From NCBI RefSeq assembly GCF_036588685.1, contig NC_086373.1, forward strand, positions 4,712,001-4,776,000: 64,000 bases of DNA, written 5' to 3'. Shown here one piece after another: positions 22,386 through 35,122 of this stretch. Made by a program: the position numbers and the translations under genes. How positions within the stretch are numbered: the stretch's first letter is position 1; every line of letters starts with the position of its first letter. The notes beneath the pieces were generated by a model, which saw only the letters and a list, made by a program, of their open reading frames with translations, made no database searches and was not told where the DNA came from. Origin of the DNA: Mytilus trossulus. Its lineage: Eukaryota; Mollusca; Bivalvia; Mytilida; Mytilidae.

Positions 22386-23384
22386 ATTGGAAATTACATA
22401 TATATAAACACTGAACGAATAAACAATAATCTATTAACCCTGTATTCTTACATTGCCTATGTAAATTTTAAAATTGTTTGTAGGCACATCAGGAATATGA
22501 CAGTTCTTGTCCATTCGTTTTTGATGCGTTTTGTTATTTGATTTTGGCATGTGATTATGGATTTTCCGAATTGGTTTTCCTCTAAGTTCAGTATTTTTGT
22601 GATTTTACTTTTTGGGACAAGATTACGATAAATAAATAAACGTACACTTGTAATTCAAATATATATAAATTTGTTGGAAATATGTTTTTGAAAAGTGAAT
22701 ATGTTGTTCATAGTACGGGAACAGAAGTGAAATTTATCGTAATACCAAAATGAAAAGATGGTACATAAAAATCACACCAAGCAAAATATAACTTAAAACA
22801 AACAACCATTGAATAACAAAAATGCATCATAAACTGAATCAACAGACAAAATCAACACATAGAACAATTTTAGAGTACTTGAAATCACTGAAAGCTAATT
22901 AAAAGCCAAACATAATTAGTAATCGAAACAAATCATACATAAGAGACCTACATGTAATTCAACCAAAACCCATCCCGAGGATTGAGCGTTTAACGCAATG
23001 AACAGTCAAAGGAGACATTATTTGTACCATGTCTAAATTAAAAATTCGGCAGTTGTGGAGTTTTGTTTCATGTCACTCCTATTACATCTTTTTTACTATG
23101 CTTTTGTTTTTATACATTAAAAAAATAAAAAAAAAATAATACAAATTTAGTTCTGTTTTGATTGATGTTAAAACCAGTATTTGTTCAATTGTTAACAATA
23201 ATCAAATTTCTTAATACAACACTAATAAGATAACCATATACTCATTTGTTGGTTCAAAAGGTCTAATCAGCTTTAGCGCATCACATAGTAAGTTCTTCGC
23301 TTTTAGTTTGACATTTACGTAAAATTGAAGATGTTGAAAAACTTTTTTATAAGTAAGTCAAACGTCCTAATACAAACTTTGTAT
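22386..23384. other. No gene; family C repeat fragment
   Basis: About 22480-22620 (ATCAGGAATATGACAGTTCT, GATTTTGGCATGTGATTATG) matches family C. The rest is AT-rich and unassigned. Confidence 0.45.
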
Positions 23385-23822
23385 GGAATATACCCATAAC
23401 AAATGCAACGTATCAAATGCATAAACGAGAACACCTGCCTATTAACTGTTACGCGTCGCATACTATGTATAGAGACATGCATAATGAATCTAAATTAAAA
23501 AGGAACTCTTAAAGCTTACTTTGACAAATTTTAAACTAACTTCATTTCAACAAGTTTAAATTACATGTTCTAAAATAGAGCTACAAAAACAAATGCTCTG
23601 CTCTATAGATTTTCTTTCACAAATGAAGTCTGAAATATATCAATAATAAATGTACCGTATCAAATACATATATGAGAACACCTACTATGTTTGGAAACAT
23701 GCATGATAAATCTAAATTAAAAGACGAATATAAAAAAAGGAATGCTTAAAGCTTACTTTGACAAATTTTAAACCAACTTCATTTCAACAAGTTTAAATTA
23801 AATGTTGTAAAATAGAGCTAAG
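23385..23822 (+). repeat. Diverged ~240-bp tandem duplication
   Basis: Both halves share AGCTTACTTTGACAAATTTT and CTTCATTTCAACAAGTTTAA in the same order (23385-23583 and 23628-23822), with substitutions and indels indicating an older duplication. 23823-24716 holds nothing I can support. Confidence 0.7.
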
Positions 23823-24716
23823 AATTGATTGTATTGTAGTAAATTTAAGTCTTTGAAATTTTATTCAAATACGCTATTGAACATTACTAAGAGCCAATAA
23901 TAAATACAATAATTTTGTATTTTATAAATTAGTGCCTGCAATAAATAAAAGTCGTCATAGAACAGTCTCATTTTCATACCGGTATTCGAAATGACTCGTT
24001 GCATTGCTATTACAACAAATATGGCATAATAACACGAGAGAGAGTTTTGTTTCGGAATATTCTAGATAAATATGCAAAAAGCTAATTTTAGACAATGAAT
24101 TCTCCTAAGCCTGGAAGTGGCTAGTCAAATATAGTTAACGGCGTTTTTCTCACAATGACGTTCTACCTCCATAAGCCTGGATATGTCGTGGCTGGTCACA
24201 TATATGAAAGAATTTAGTAAACGTTTAAGGTAAATTATGTAACAAATTTTAGACTAAATAATTTTCAAATATTTAAATGCATTCGTAAAAAATCTTGACA
24301 TCACAACACACACGGGGGTAACGAACGGATTATGATATGTAAACACTGTATGTAAGAGCCAAAGGAACATCACCTTGTCAAAAAGGAAAATTTATCGTCT
24401 CCTTCGTTTGAGATGTTAGTATGAGGTTTCGCTTTACAAAGTCTAAATCTAGAAAAGGCAACTACTACTGCGAATGTTATTTTTATCAAAAGGAAGTTTT
24501 TTGGCAAATTTTCAAGTATCAGTAGAGAACTCTGTATTATATTAGAAAAAAACTATCATCCAGATAACGGTAGGTATTGTTGAATGTGTCAACCAAATGT
24601 AACAAAGACGTGTAGTCACTGACTTCAATTATAAACTGAGATACATAGCAATACAGGATTGAATCTGTTATTAAAAGGGCGCAATTAGTGCCTATAGATT
24701 TAAAATTGCCATTAAA

Positions 24717-25145
24717 GTGCAAGGTTTGGCATGCCACAAAACCAGGTTCAACCCACCATGTTTTCGTTTAAAAATGTCCTGTACCAAGTCAGGAATATGG
24801 CCATTGTTATATTGCTGTTCGTTTCTGTGTATGTTACATTTTAACGTTGCGTCGTTTGTTTTCTTTTATGTTTGAGTGTACATTTATATTGCGATAAGAC
24901 GTGTCACGTTACTTGTGTATCCCAAATTCATGTATTTGGTTTTGATGTTATATTTGTTATTCTCGTGGGATTTTGTCTAATGCTTGGTCCGTTTCTGTGT
25001 GTGTTACATTTCAGTGTTGTGTCGTTGTTCCCCTCTTATATTTAATGTGTTTCCCTCGGTTTTAGTTTGTTACCACGATTTTGTTTTTGGTTCATAGATT
25101 TATGAGTTTTGAACAGCAGTATACTACTGTAGCCTTTATCGATAT
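24717..25145 (+). repeat. Dispersed repeat, family B, longest copy
   Basis: From GTTTGGCATGCCACAAAACC through GTCCTGTACCAAGTCAGGAA, CGATAAGACGTGTCACG and GTTTCCCTCGGTTTTAGTTT to TATACTACTGTAGCCTTTAT. Shows the full extent (about 430 bp) of the family seen truncated elsewhere. Confidence 0.65.
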
Positions 25146-25215
25146 AGAACACGATTTTATTGATTTTCTTTTATTGGGAAAATCATCGTTGTATTTAATG
25201 TCTACGACAACGAAT

Positions 25216-25400
25216 AGTTAAATTTAAGGCAACAGTAAAACATCGGTGTTCATAAGTCATAAATCGATCGAGAGAAAACAATTCCCGGTTACAAATTTAA
25301 CCGATGAAAACAGATGAATCATAAGAAAAACATAAAGGAACAACAGGAACACTTAATACAAACGTCAACAAACATAGAAACAAATTATTTGGTAACACCT
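25216..25400 (-). repeat. Dispersed repeat, family B, reverse
   Basis: CATCGGTGTTCATAAGTCAT onward is the reverse form of the preceding copy, about 70 bp away. This is the second head-to-head pair in the window. Confidence 0.55.
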
Positions 25401-26689
25401 GCCACATTCCTAACTTGGTATGTATGTACGTAATATTACATTTAATATACAAAAACTTAATAGTGTGCAAGATATTCCTTCTAGCAACAGTTAATTTAGT
25501 TGCCACTTGAATAATTCCATTTATAGCTAAAGTTTGAACTATAATCCATCTTCCTTTTTTTTTTTATTAATCGTCAGAAAGATAGTTCTCTGTTCCTGAG
25601 TTATTTATCTCATTATCATAATCAGTGTCCAAGTCCTCCGATTTTTACTGAAGCCTGCTGTTCATACGTATATGTTGGTTCATATTATCTTAACGAGCAA
25701 ACACTTTTGGAAATTGTCACATCTCAACATCCCCGAGACCAGAGGAAAATTGATGGGAGTAATGTGCTTTCTATTTTTATATTCTACTTAGATACGGTTG
25801 TTTTAAGGAGTGGAAAAGTGACTTGGTTTTTTTCCCATTTTGTTGTTCGTTTGAACAGGTTTTAACTGGGACAGTCATACATGTAATATAATAGACTGTT
25901 TATATATACTGTATTATGATATTTTTCAAACGAAACCCTTCAACAGTCGTAATAGGCATGAATACTAGTTATACTATATTTTTTATCAATAACTAACTAA
26001 TCACTCCTGAAAACAAAGTTCCGTATCATTTTTGCTGCTTTATTAAAGGTAATGTGTCATAATGTACGATATACAAAACCACAAATAATATAAGTAAATG
26101 ACAGTAAAGTGCACATGTTTGAACTATTCATCCCATAAGAATAAAAAATAGGAAAGTAAACATTTTGATAAAATACCCTGATTTAACTTATCTTCCTCAT
26201 TCCTACAATATATATGGGACATATAGAATTAAAAAAACGTGAGAAGTTGTAATACTTATGACAAATATTTTGGTAGCAGGACAAAAAATGAACAATTTCT
26301 CAGTGATCTGCTAAATTCATTTAATAAATTAAGTGTCCTTCTCATATACCCTTGCGCGGACAGTCAACTAGTTATTTGTTAAAAAAGACGTTAGTAAAAA
26401 TAGAACATTTTATAAAGTTTATTAAACACTCTGATTTAAGGTTATTATCCCTTACCGATATACATTTAAAAGTGTTTCTTATACCAAAAAGCAGATATGA
26501 ACAGGAGTTAACTTTAAATTTTCAGTTTTCAATTCTTGTATCTACGTTATCTTCCTTGTCAATAACCATCGTCCCTTTGCAATGATGATGAGAACTCTCT
26601 TCTCTTACACTTGAGCTCTATAGAAAGAGAAGTCTATTGTCGTTGTCAAGGAGTACATGCACCATAGATAATGAAAAAAGTCAAATAAT
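25401..26689. other. No gene seen
   Basis: AT-rich; a 77-codon frame at 26352-26585 has no recognised domain and no splice context, and is not called. Confidence 0.45.
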
Positions 26690-26900
26690 AAAAAAAAAAG
26701 AACTCCGCGGAATATTCAAAACGGGAAGTCCCTTATTAAATGCCAAAATCAAGGACACAAACACATCCAACGAATGAATATCAACGACTTTGTACAGGCA
26801 TTTTCTTTTGTAGAAAATGGTTGATTGAACCTGGTTTCATAGTTAGCTAAACTTCTCATGTGTAAGAGCACAACCACACTCCTGTTTCCATTGTAAACAT
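26690..26900 (-). repeat. Dispersed repeat, family C, reverse
   Basis: AACGGGAAGTCCCTTATTAA and GTAGAAAATGGTTGATTGAA with GAACCTGGTTTCATAG. The same order is found at 33798-34010 and, inverted, at 43110-43260. Confidence 0.6.
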
Positions 26901-28819
26901 CTCCTTTAAAAAAGGGAGAATTAATGCATAAATACTATTGAAATTTGAAGAACGTATTTAAAATTATTACAATTGAAAATTTAGTGTTGCTGCCATTTCC
27001 AACATTGATACTACACATACTGATCAGATAAATGGGTTTTGAAATAACCTTGATGTTTTGCTTAATAAGATTTATGCAATATTGGCACGTTAGGGTATTG
27101 ATGTCAAATCTATTAAAGGATTAATCATTTAAATTAAAGACAATGGCATATGAATTCTGTAATGCATGATATTGATCATAGCTTATTTAAATATTGGTAT
27201 GATGTTTATGTTATTTAGATACATACAAAATATTGAACTATTATACTTTGTTTTTGATTATAACAATATACGGAACACTTTTAAATAAATCTAACTGATC
27301 TTCGTTTTTATATTCATTGAGATACAAAATAGATAAAAATATTTGCAGCAATCATACTCCACTGTGTTATTCTGTGTGAGAGATCAAGGATTTTTAGATA
27401 GTTAATACGTGCAATAACAGGGAAGTAGAAAAATAAATAAATGTAAGAACAAAGCTAGTTGATCAACAACTACAATTTAAAAGATAAACAAAAACCTCTG
27501 AAAATCATTTTATTATTCAGTTTTATATCATTAGAAGTCAAAATTATCATTAAATGGGGAAATTATAGATGCACTCCTGAATATGACAATTTTTTTTTTA
27601 TAATTTGCAAGTCGGTCTAATCTGTAAAAACCACGTTTTGTCATAATGTCACTTTAAAGGACACATGACACGATTTTAAATTTGTGTTTCAAAATGTTTA
27701 TTTATACTTAATGTTCATACAAAATACATTGATAACAATATAAGTGTCAAATATTTGGTATAGCACGTAGTTTAATGATAATTAATGCAACGATCTATCG
27801 AGCTGTCAAATGTGGATACTTCAATCATGTAAGTAAATCCGAAAAAGGCTACTGCCTCAGTGGTTACTGTCATTACTATTGAAATAAGGATACAGAGAAA
27901 ATTTAGTTTCGATTATCATCCAACAAAACGCATGACAGTGAAAACAATGAATAAATGTGATGCAGATGGATTCAACATTATAATTAAAAAGAATGATATA
28001 TCTTCTGTTTTTCAAACGACTTAGAAGGTATAAAGATGCCTTAGATGGGACTTTAAAAAAAAACAACAATCCACACTTCTTTCCGCCCACATGCATAAAG
28101 AATCTAGAGTTAGGGTATCGGTGCCATGCTATGAGGTCATCATAGGTCACAGGTGTGCAGTAAGTTATAGATAGTGCATTTTTTAAGGTTGTTGTTTTTT
28201 GTCGTAGAACTCGCCATCGCCAGAACTGAAGTATGAAACATGTAAACATTTTCATGTACAGTTCGATTTAAACGTAACATTCTTTGAAAAAAACACATTT
28301 GAAGAAATTTTTGAAGAATGTGTGATAAGCATATTCCCTATATTAATAAACAAATTGGTTGCTCGAGGATATTGGAAAGAGAGGGGTAGAAATATGTGAG
28401 TTTGAATCTACTTTGTGAAATTCCTTAAATTTGAAGTCATATCTATAAGGGTCTGGATGAAATTACCTACTATAAAAGCGTAGTACAGATTTATTAATTT
28501 TCAACATAAGATATTGTTTTTTTTAAAACATGTATGGTTTAAAAATGTAAATAAAATAACACATGACTAAATAACACTACAGTTTCTAACTTTTACCTAG
28601 TCAAGTATGCTATATGTGTCAACATCTTATTACAAAAACAACTGCCTCCAATATATGATAACATTAAAGAGGGAAAAAACATTTGTTAATTGCATATTCT
28701 AAAACAGAATTAGTTTCCGACCAAAAACCAAAAAATTACTTTTGATATTTTTAAAAATAATTTTCAATTGGAAAAATATTTTTCTGTTTTACCTTACAAA
28801 TTCATTGATACATTATGCA
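26901..28819. other. No supported gene
   Basis: AT-rich. A 132-codon frame on the minus strand (27857-28255) contains WHRYPNSRFFMHVGGKKCG but has no recognisable domain; it could be an exon or chance. Confidence 0.4.
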
Positions 28820-29065
28820 AATATAGATGTGGTAGTCACCACTTGCCGATTGCGTCTTGAAGGTTGCAAGGTTTATCGAGAGAAGTCAGAATCTGCCGTC
28901 TCTGTGACTCAAACGTCATTGGTGACAAGTACCATTACATTATGAATTGTGGATCTTTTATGTTTGAATGAAAGAAAATTTTACCTACATACTGCTGGTC
29001 AAACCCTAATATCTATAAATTTGATCAACTGTTTAATTCATGTAATATTGTAATATTGTTATAAA
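28820..29065 (+). pseudogene. LINE ORF2 C-terminal relic
   Basis: One plus-strand frame reads REVRICRLCDSNVIGDKYHY then IMNCGSFMFERKKILP and FDQLFNSCNIVIL. The CxxC ... H ... C layout, followed by an ER+KY/L-type segment, is the C-terminal zinc-knuckle region found at the end of many non-LTR retrotransposon ORF2 proteins. Only the last 70 or so codons remain, behind a stop, as expected for a 5'-truncated LINE. Confidence 0.6.
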
Positions 29066-30253
29066 TGTGAAATTCAGTCCTCCATGTTAATGTCATTGTA
29101 TTGTTCACACATGATTGTAAAACCTGTACCTTATAGTTATATTTATGTATGTTCTCTATAACTATGTAATTGTAGTTTTATGAGAATTATAAGTATTTGT
29201 ATTCGATGCTCATTTATACCTATTAAAAGTCTCAAGAAACAAAAACAAAATGAACACTTGCAAACGCCTAATTTGACTTTTGTCATCGTTTAATTTTCTT
29301 TCTACTTCTGGCGCCAAACAATTAGCGTAACAGAGAGAGAGAAAAACAACGTGATCATCAATAATTATCCAATTCAAATTTTCAATCATGATTATAAGTA
29401 TTATTATTTATAGAAACTCAAAAAGCGGTTATTTTAATGTATTCATCAGACGAATCCATATGCATGGTAACACGCCGATCGGTATTGTCTGAAAAATTGT
29501 GAGTCATTGTTTAAATCGCATGAAAAAATAATATCCTTTTCTTTGTTACTTTCCATACACAATGGCTCAAATTGTTGAGGTCAATCGTCTTTGTAGTTTT
29601 GTCAGTAATCGGGAAAAGTGCTGACAATACCGTTAATAGTGTATCGACTTCGTCCAGTTTGAGACATTTTGTAACCTTGTAACCACTGCCTTACGCATGA
29701 TCACGTGATCGCTATCTTATTAAAAATCATGTGTTAATAAATGTATTCTTTGATCTATAAAGATTTTGGTTTTGACCAGCGAAATTGTACAAAACATGTT
29801 TTAAGACTAATAATGATATTAAAAAATCATGTCACGTCTGCTTTAACCTTCAAATCTATTTGGTAGAAAAAAGGCGTTAAATATAAATTTAAATGCCTAA
29901 GATACTTCTGTTTGTGTTAATTTCTAAAGATTTAAATTTAAACTATTTCTGTAATGTATAAGCTATACAATTTCCTAACCACATTGCTTGATGTTTGCTT
30001 TGTCATCATATAAGTATTTATACAAATGATGAATTAAAAAGGGTCTATATATATTAGGGATGTCAACAGATCTGAAATGTAATTCGGAAACTCGGTCATG
30101 ATACTCGCAAGTACTCAAGTACTCGCATGAATCTTAAACGTCTATCGAATATTTTAGGTTTTAGGTTGGATGCGGTGTTTTTGTTATTTCCTTTCATAAA
30201 CATACTAACGAAAGACAAACGTACTACAAAAATAACTTGATCCTTGGTTATGT
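29066..30253. other. No gene seen
   Basis: AT-rich sequence with no supported feature. Confidence 0.5.
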
Positions 30254-30276
30254 GTATCGGCCCTCCTTTTTATGTG

Positions 30277-30468
30277 TCAATTAAACAATGAATCACCGAT
30301 CGCCGTTTCTACAAATAGCATATCGTAATAGCATTGTTTGTGTACGTGTTCATGAACAAAACATGCCAATAAAACCATAAACATTGGCCGACAGAGTAGA
30401 CAATATGTATTATCTGTTCCAGTTGAGATGGAGATTATATTGTTTAATATACGGATAAATATATACAT
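30277..30468 (-). CDS. Unrecognised 63-codon frame in the 1,277-bp unit
   Basis: Repeated at 31553-31744 and 32830-33021 with a single residue change. Contains TYCLLCRPMFMVLLACFVHE and a HxHKQC motif. Could be an exon of a duplicated gene or chance; no homologue is recognised and no splice sites were established. Confidence 0.15.
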   Translation of the reverse strand: MYIFIRILNNIISISTGTDNTYCLLCRPMFMVLLACFVHEHVHKQCYYDMLFVETAIGDSLFN

Positions 30469-31088
30469 TACGGTTTACTATTCATCATTTCCAAATTATA
30501 TCATTTCACCATTGAACCTGCTTCCAGCTAGTATTTCTTTAAAAAAAATCGATTTTTAAAGATGTCCTCACGTTGTTACAGATTATTATTTTTGACTTTA
30601 CAGCACTCTTCAGTGTTGGGCCTTAATATTTTGACTCTTTGTGTTAATGTATTTGTTTAAAAAGTGAGCGATTAAATTGTACTGACAGGTTATTTGTAAA
30701 TCATAGTACGGATTGAGAAGATTCAAAATATCAGCAATGATAAAAAAAAATAATACATTTAAAAGCTAGCATTGAGTTGTGGTAATATTTTGAGAAAACA
30801 TCCATTAACTCTTTTTTTGTTGTTGATATTATACATTCTTAGTACAATTGTCTGGTTTTCAGCTATTTACACATCCATTTAAAATTTATCTGTAAATAAT
30901 CCTACACCTCTCTAGTTCTAAGCAGCTTATCTTTGAAACTTCGTAGTGTCCTAAAATCCCGGCATCACTAAGCATTTATTAAACATATGTATTCTGAGAT
31001 ATCATTTTTGTATAAATACAAAGATAATGTTAAGACATTGCGGAACCACTGAATGCAAGCTCAATAAGTGTGGAACATTTGCGACACC

Positions 31089-31280
31089 CTAATGTGTATT
31101 GCACCACCCTGCGTCACCATATTCTATAGCTACTACTGTTTTATTAGTGGAGGCAGTCGGAATATCCGGACAGAACCATCGATCGTATGTAGGAACATAT
31201 GGATCTATAAACATTTTATATGATCCGAATAATTTTAAATAAATACACTTATGTGCAGCATAGGTGACTTTATGGCACAA
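31089..31280 (-). CDS. Unrecognised 63-codon frame in the 1,277-bp unit
   Basis: Repeated at 32366-32557, with a partial third copy near 33650. Ends VVAIEYGDAGWCNTH before a stop and has DPYVPTYDRWFCPDIPTAS upstream, which looks like real protein. An exon with an acceptor inside GCACATAAG is conceivable. Function unknown. Confidence 0.2.
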   Translation of the reverse strand: MCHKVTYAAHKCIYLKLFGSYKMFIDPYVPTYDRWFCPDIPTASTNKTVVAIEYGDAGWCNTH

Positions 31281-33797
31281 ATAAAGACTGTAAACTTTTA
31301 TTGTCTTCAGTCTTGTGTTATCATGTTCTGTAAATTTTTAGAAATATGTAAAATAGTTAAGTAGGTACATATGTTATTATCTGTCTTGAAACTCTTTGGA
31401 ATTCTTTAATTGAAAGGGGGCGCTGCTACAAGCACATGTTTGAATATACAGCCTCTTTTCCAAATTGCTGCCGAAGGAGAAACAAGTACAGAAATTTGGT
31501 GACATTCAATTTCATATATATTTTTATCTGTATCGGCCCTCCTTTTTATGTGTCAATTAAACAATGAATCACCGATCGCCGTTTCTACAAATAGCATATC
31601 GTAATAGCATTGTTTGTGTACGTGTTCATGAACAAAACATGCCAATAAAACCATAAACATTGGCCGACAGAGTAGACAATATGTATTATCTGTTCCAGTT
31701 GAGATGGAGATTATATTGTTTAACATACGGATAAATATATACATTACGGTTTACTATTCATCATTTCCAAATTATATCATTTCACCATTGAACCTGCTTC
31801 CAGCTAGTATTTCTTTAAAAAAAATCGATTTTTAAAGATGTCCTCACGTTGTTACAGATTATTATTTTTGACTTTACAGCACTCTTCAGTGTTGGGCCTT
31901 AATATTTTGACTCTTTGTGTTAATGTATTTGTTTAAAAAGTGAGCGATTAAATTGTACTGACAGGTTATTTGTAAATCATAGTACGGATTGAGAAGATTC
32001 AAAATATCAGCAATGATAAAAAAAAAATAATACATTTAAAAGCTAGCATTGAGTTGTGGTAATATTTTGAGAAAACATCCATTAACTCTTTTTTTGTTGT
32101 TGATATTATACATTCTTAGTACAATTGTCTGGTTTTCAGCTATTTACACATCCATTTAAAATTTATCTGTAAATAATCCTACACCTCTCTAGTTCTAAGC
32201 AGCTTATCTTTGAAACTTCGTAGTGTCCTAAAATCCCGGCATCACTAAGCATTTATTAAACATATGTATTCTGAGATATCATTTTTGTATAAATACAAAG
32301 ATAATGTTAAGACATTGCGGAACCACTGAATGCAAGCTCAATAAGTGTGGAACATTTGCGACACCCTAATGTGTATTGCACCACCCTGCGTCACCATATT
32401 CTATAGCTACTACTGTTTTATTAGTGGAGGCAGTCGGAATATCCGGACAGAACCATCGATCGTATGTAGGAACATATGGATCTATAAACATTTTATATGA
32501 TCCGAATAATTTTAAATAAATACACTTATGTGCAGCATAGGTGACTTTATGGCACAAATAAAGACTGTAAACTTTTATTGTATTCAGTCTTGTGTTATCA
32601 TGTTCTGTAAATTTTTAGAAATATGTAAAATAGTTAAGTAGGTACATATGTTATTATCTGTCTTGAAACTCTTTGGAATTCTTTAATTGAAAGGGGGCGC
32701 TGCTACAAGCACATGTTTGAATATACAGCCTCTTTTCCAAATTGCTGCCGAAGGAGAAACAAGTACAGAAATTTGGTGACATTCAATTTCATATATATTT
32801 TTATCTGTATCGGCCCTCCTTTTTATGTGTCAATTAAACAATGAATCACCGATCGCCGTTTCTACAAATAGCATATCGTAATAGCATTGTTTGTGTACGT
32901 GTTCATGAACAAAACATGCCAATAAAACCATAAACATTGGCCGACAGAGTAGACAATATGTATTATCTGTTCCAGTTGAGATGGAGATTATATTGTTTAA
33001 CATACGGATAAATATATACATTACGGTTTACTATTCATCATTTCCAAATTATATCATTTCACCATTGAACCTGCTTCCAGCTAGTATTTCTTTAAAAAAA
33101 ATCGATTTTTAAAGATGTCCTCACGTTGTTACAGATTATTATTTTTGACTTTACAGCACTCTTCAGTGTTGGGCCTTAATATTTTGACTCTTTGTGTTAA
33201 TGTATTTGTTTAAAAAGTGAGCGATTAAATTGTACTGACAGGTTATTTGTAAATCATAGTACGGATTGAGAAGATTCAAAATATCAGCAATGATAAAAAA
33301 AAATAATACATTTAAAAGCTAGCATTGAGTTGTGGTAATATTTTGAGAAAACATCCATTAACTCTTTTTTTGTTGTTGATATTATACATTCTTAGTACAA
33401 TTGTCTGGTTTTCAGCTATTTACACATCCATTTAAAATTTATCTGTAAATAATCCTACACCTCTCTAGTTCTAAGCAGCTTATCTTTGAAACTTCGTAGT
33501 GTCCTAAAATCCCGGCATCACTAAGCATTTATTAAACATATGTATTCTGAGATATCATTTTTGTATAAATACAAAGATAATGTTAAGACATTGCGGAACC
33601 ACTGAATGCAAGCTCAATAAGTGTGGAACATTTGCGACACCCTAATGTGTATTGCACCACCCTGCGTCACCATATTCTATAGCTACTACTGTTTTATTAG
33701 TGGAGGCAGTCGGAATATCCGGACAGAACCATCGATCGTATGTAGGAACATATGGATCTATAAACATTTTATATGATCCCGAATAATTTTAAATAAA

Positions 33798-34010
33798 GTA
33801 AAATATAAAAAATTCCAAACTTCAAGGAAAATGTAAAACCAAAGTCCTTTATCAAACGGCAAAAATCAAAAGTTTAAACCTACCTAACGAATGAAAAACA
33901 ACTGATATGTCCTTGACTTCATACAGGCAATTCGATATGTAGCAAATAGTGGATAAAACCTGGTTTTATAACTAGTTAAACTTCTCATTTGTATGAAAGT
34001 CATTTGAAAC
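33798..34010 (-). repeat. Dispersed repeat, family C, reverse
   Basis: AACCAAAGTCCTTTATCAAA and AACCTGGTTTTATAACTAGT; directly abuts the broken end of the third 1,277-bp copy. 34011-34474 has no recognised feature. Confidence 0.55.
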
Positions 34011-34474
34011 TCAATTATATCAACAACGAAGGATTATAAACGAAGTATTTAAAAGTTGTCGTGTCAGCCATGTATAACCACAGGTTATACGATGGAGACG
34101 TATACTTGTATTCCATAAATATATACTCCAATTAACCTTACCCGATGTATACTTTTCACGACCACGTTGATTATTTTAATATAATCAACGTGAGGTTCGT
34201 TTGATTTCAGTTCTATATGAATTAATATCAAATAATGAAAACAAATCCTTGTTGTTCTCTGAAAATCTTATTATGCTATCATTATTACGCCTAATTACGT
34301 CACTCATAAAGAACTCCCTTTTTTGCAGATCAGTGACTAGTTTGTTTATATCCTGTCTACAAACCATTGGAGAAACACCGAATCTAGTACAACACGATAT
34401 GTTTCTACTCCAAACAGTTCAATTTGCATTATTCAAAAAGCTTGGCAAGGCTGTATTTCGAAAAGTCACTCTCG

Positions 34475-34930
34475 TTTAAAAAGAGGGACGAAAGATACCA
34501 GAGGGACAGTCAAACTCATAAATAAAAAATAAACTGAAAACGCCATGGCTAAAAATGAAAAAGACAAAATAGCCAAACAAATGAACACATGACATAACAT
34601 AGAAAACTAAAGAATAAATAACACGAACCCCACTCAAAACTAGGGGTGATCTCAGGTGCCCCGGAAGGGTAAGCAGATTCTGCTCCACATATGACACCCG
34701 TCATGTTGCTTATGTGATAGCAAATACGGTAAATAGTCTAATTCGATAGGTCACATTCATGAAAGGGAAGGGGTTTGTAGTTACGACGAAAGGAACATAT
34801 CCGATATCATTTATACAACGATACTATTACTCGAATGTAATATGCAGAGATGTGCCATTAAATCGTGTTGAGAATAGTTCGATGGAACAAGTATTATTCT
34901 CGTACGTCAAATGTCTTAAACTAATGTCAT
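34475..34930 (-). mobile_element. Penelope-like element 3' tail
   Basis: AGAGGGACGAAAGATACCAG through GGTAAGCAGATTCTGCTCC and GGTCACATTCATGAAAGGG matches the non-coding tail attached to the RT relic at 16490-17400. No RT coding sequence is left here. Confidence 0.65.
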
Positions 34931-34959
34931 ACAAAAGAGGTTAATTATGCTTTAAAATA

Positions 34960-35110
34960 GCGTATAGATAGATATAAGAAAATGTGGTATGGGTGCCAAT
35001 GAGACAACACTTTGTCATAATTTGTAAAGATTAACCATTGTAGGTCAAAGTACGGTCTTCAATACGGGGCTATGGCTCACAACGAACATTACAGGCAAAT
35101 TTTGAATTAT
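34960..35110 (-). repeat. Dispersed repeat, family D, reverse
   Basis: ATAAGAAAATGTGGTATGGG, GCCAATGAGACAACACT, ACGGTCTTCAATACGGG; the reverse of the end of the repeat at 48960-49080. Confidence 0.65.
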
Positions 35111-35122
35111 TGACGCTGAAGT

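Larger units (their letters stand above)
30254..33797. repeat. Tandem array of a 1,277-bp unit, 2.8 copies
   Basis: GTATCGGCCCTCCTTTTTAT starts copies at 30254, 31530 and 32807; the third ends at about 33797 within ATCCCGAATAATTTTAAATA. Copies are nearly identical across their length (isolated base changes and homopolymer length differences), so the amplification is recent or maintained by exchange. An assembly artefact is possible. Confidence 0.92.

Noticed and set aside
24740-24760. AGGTTCAACCC as a tRNA T-loop
   Set aside because: No cloverleaf can be drawn around it; it is part of the family B repeat.
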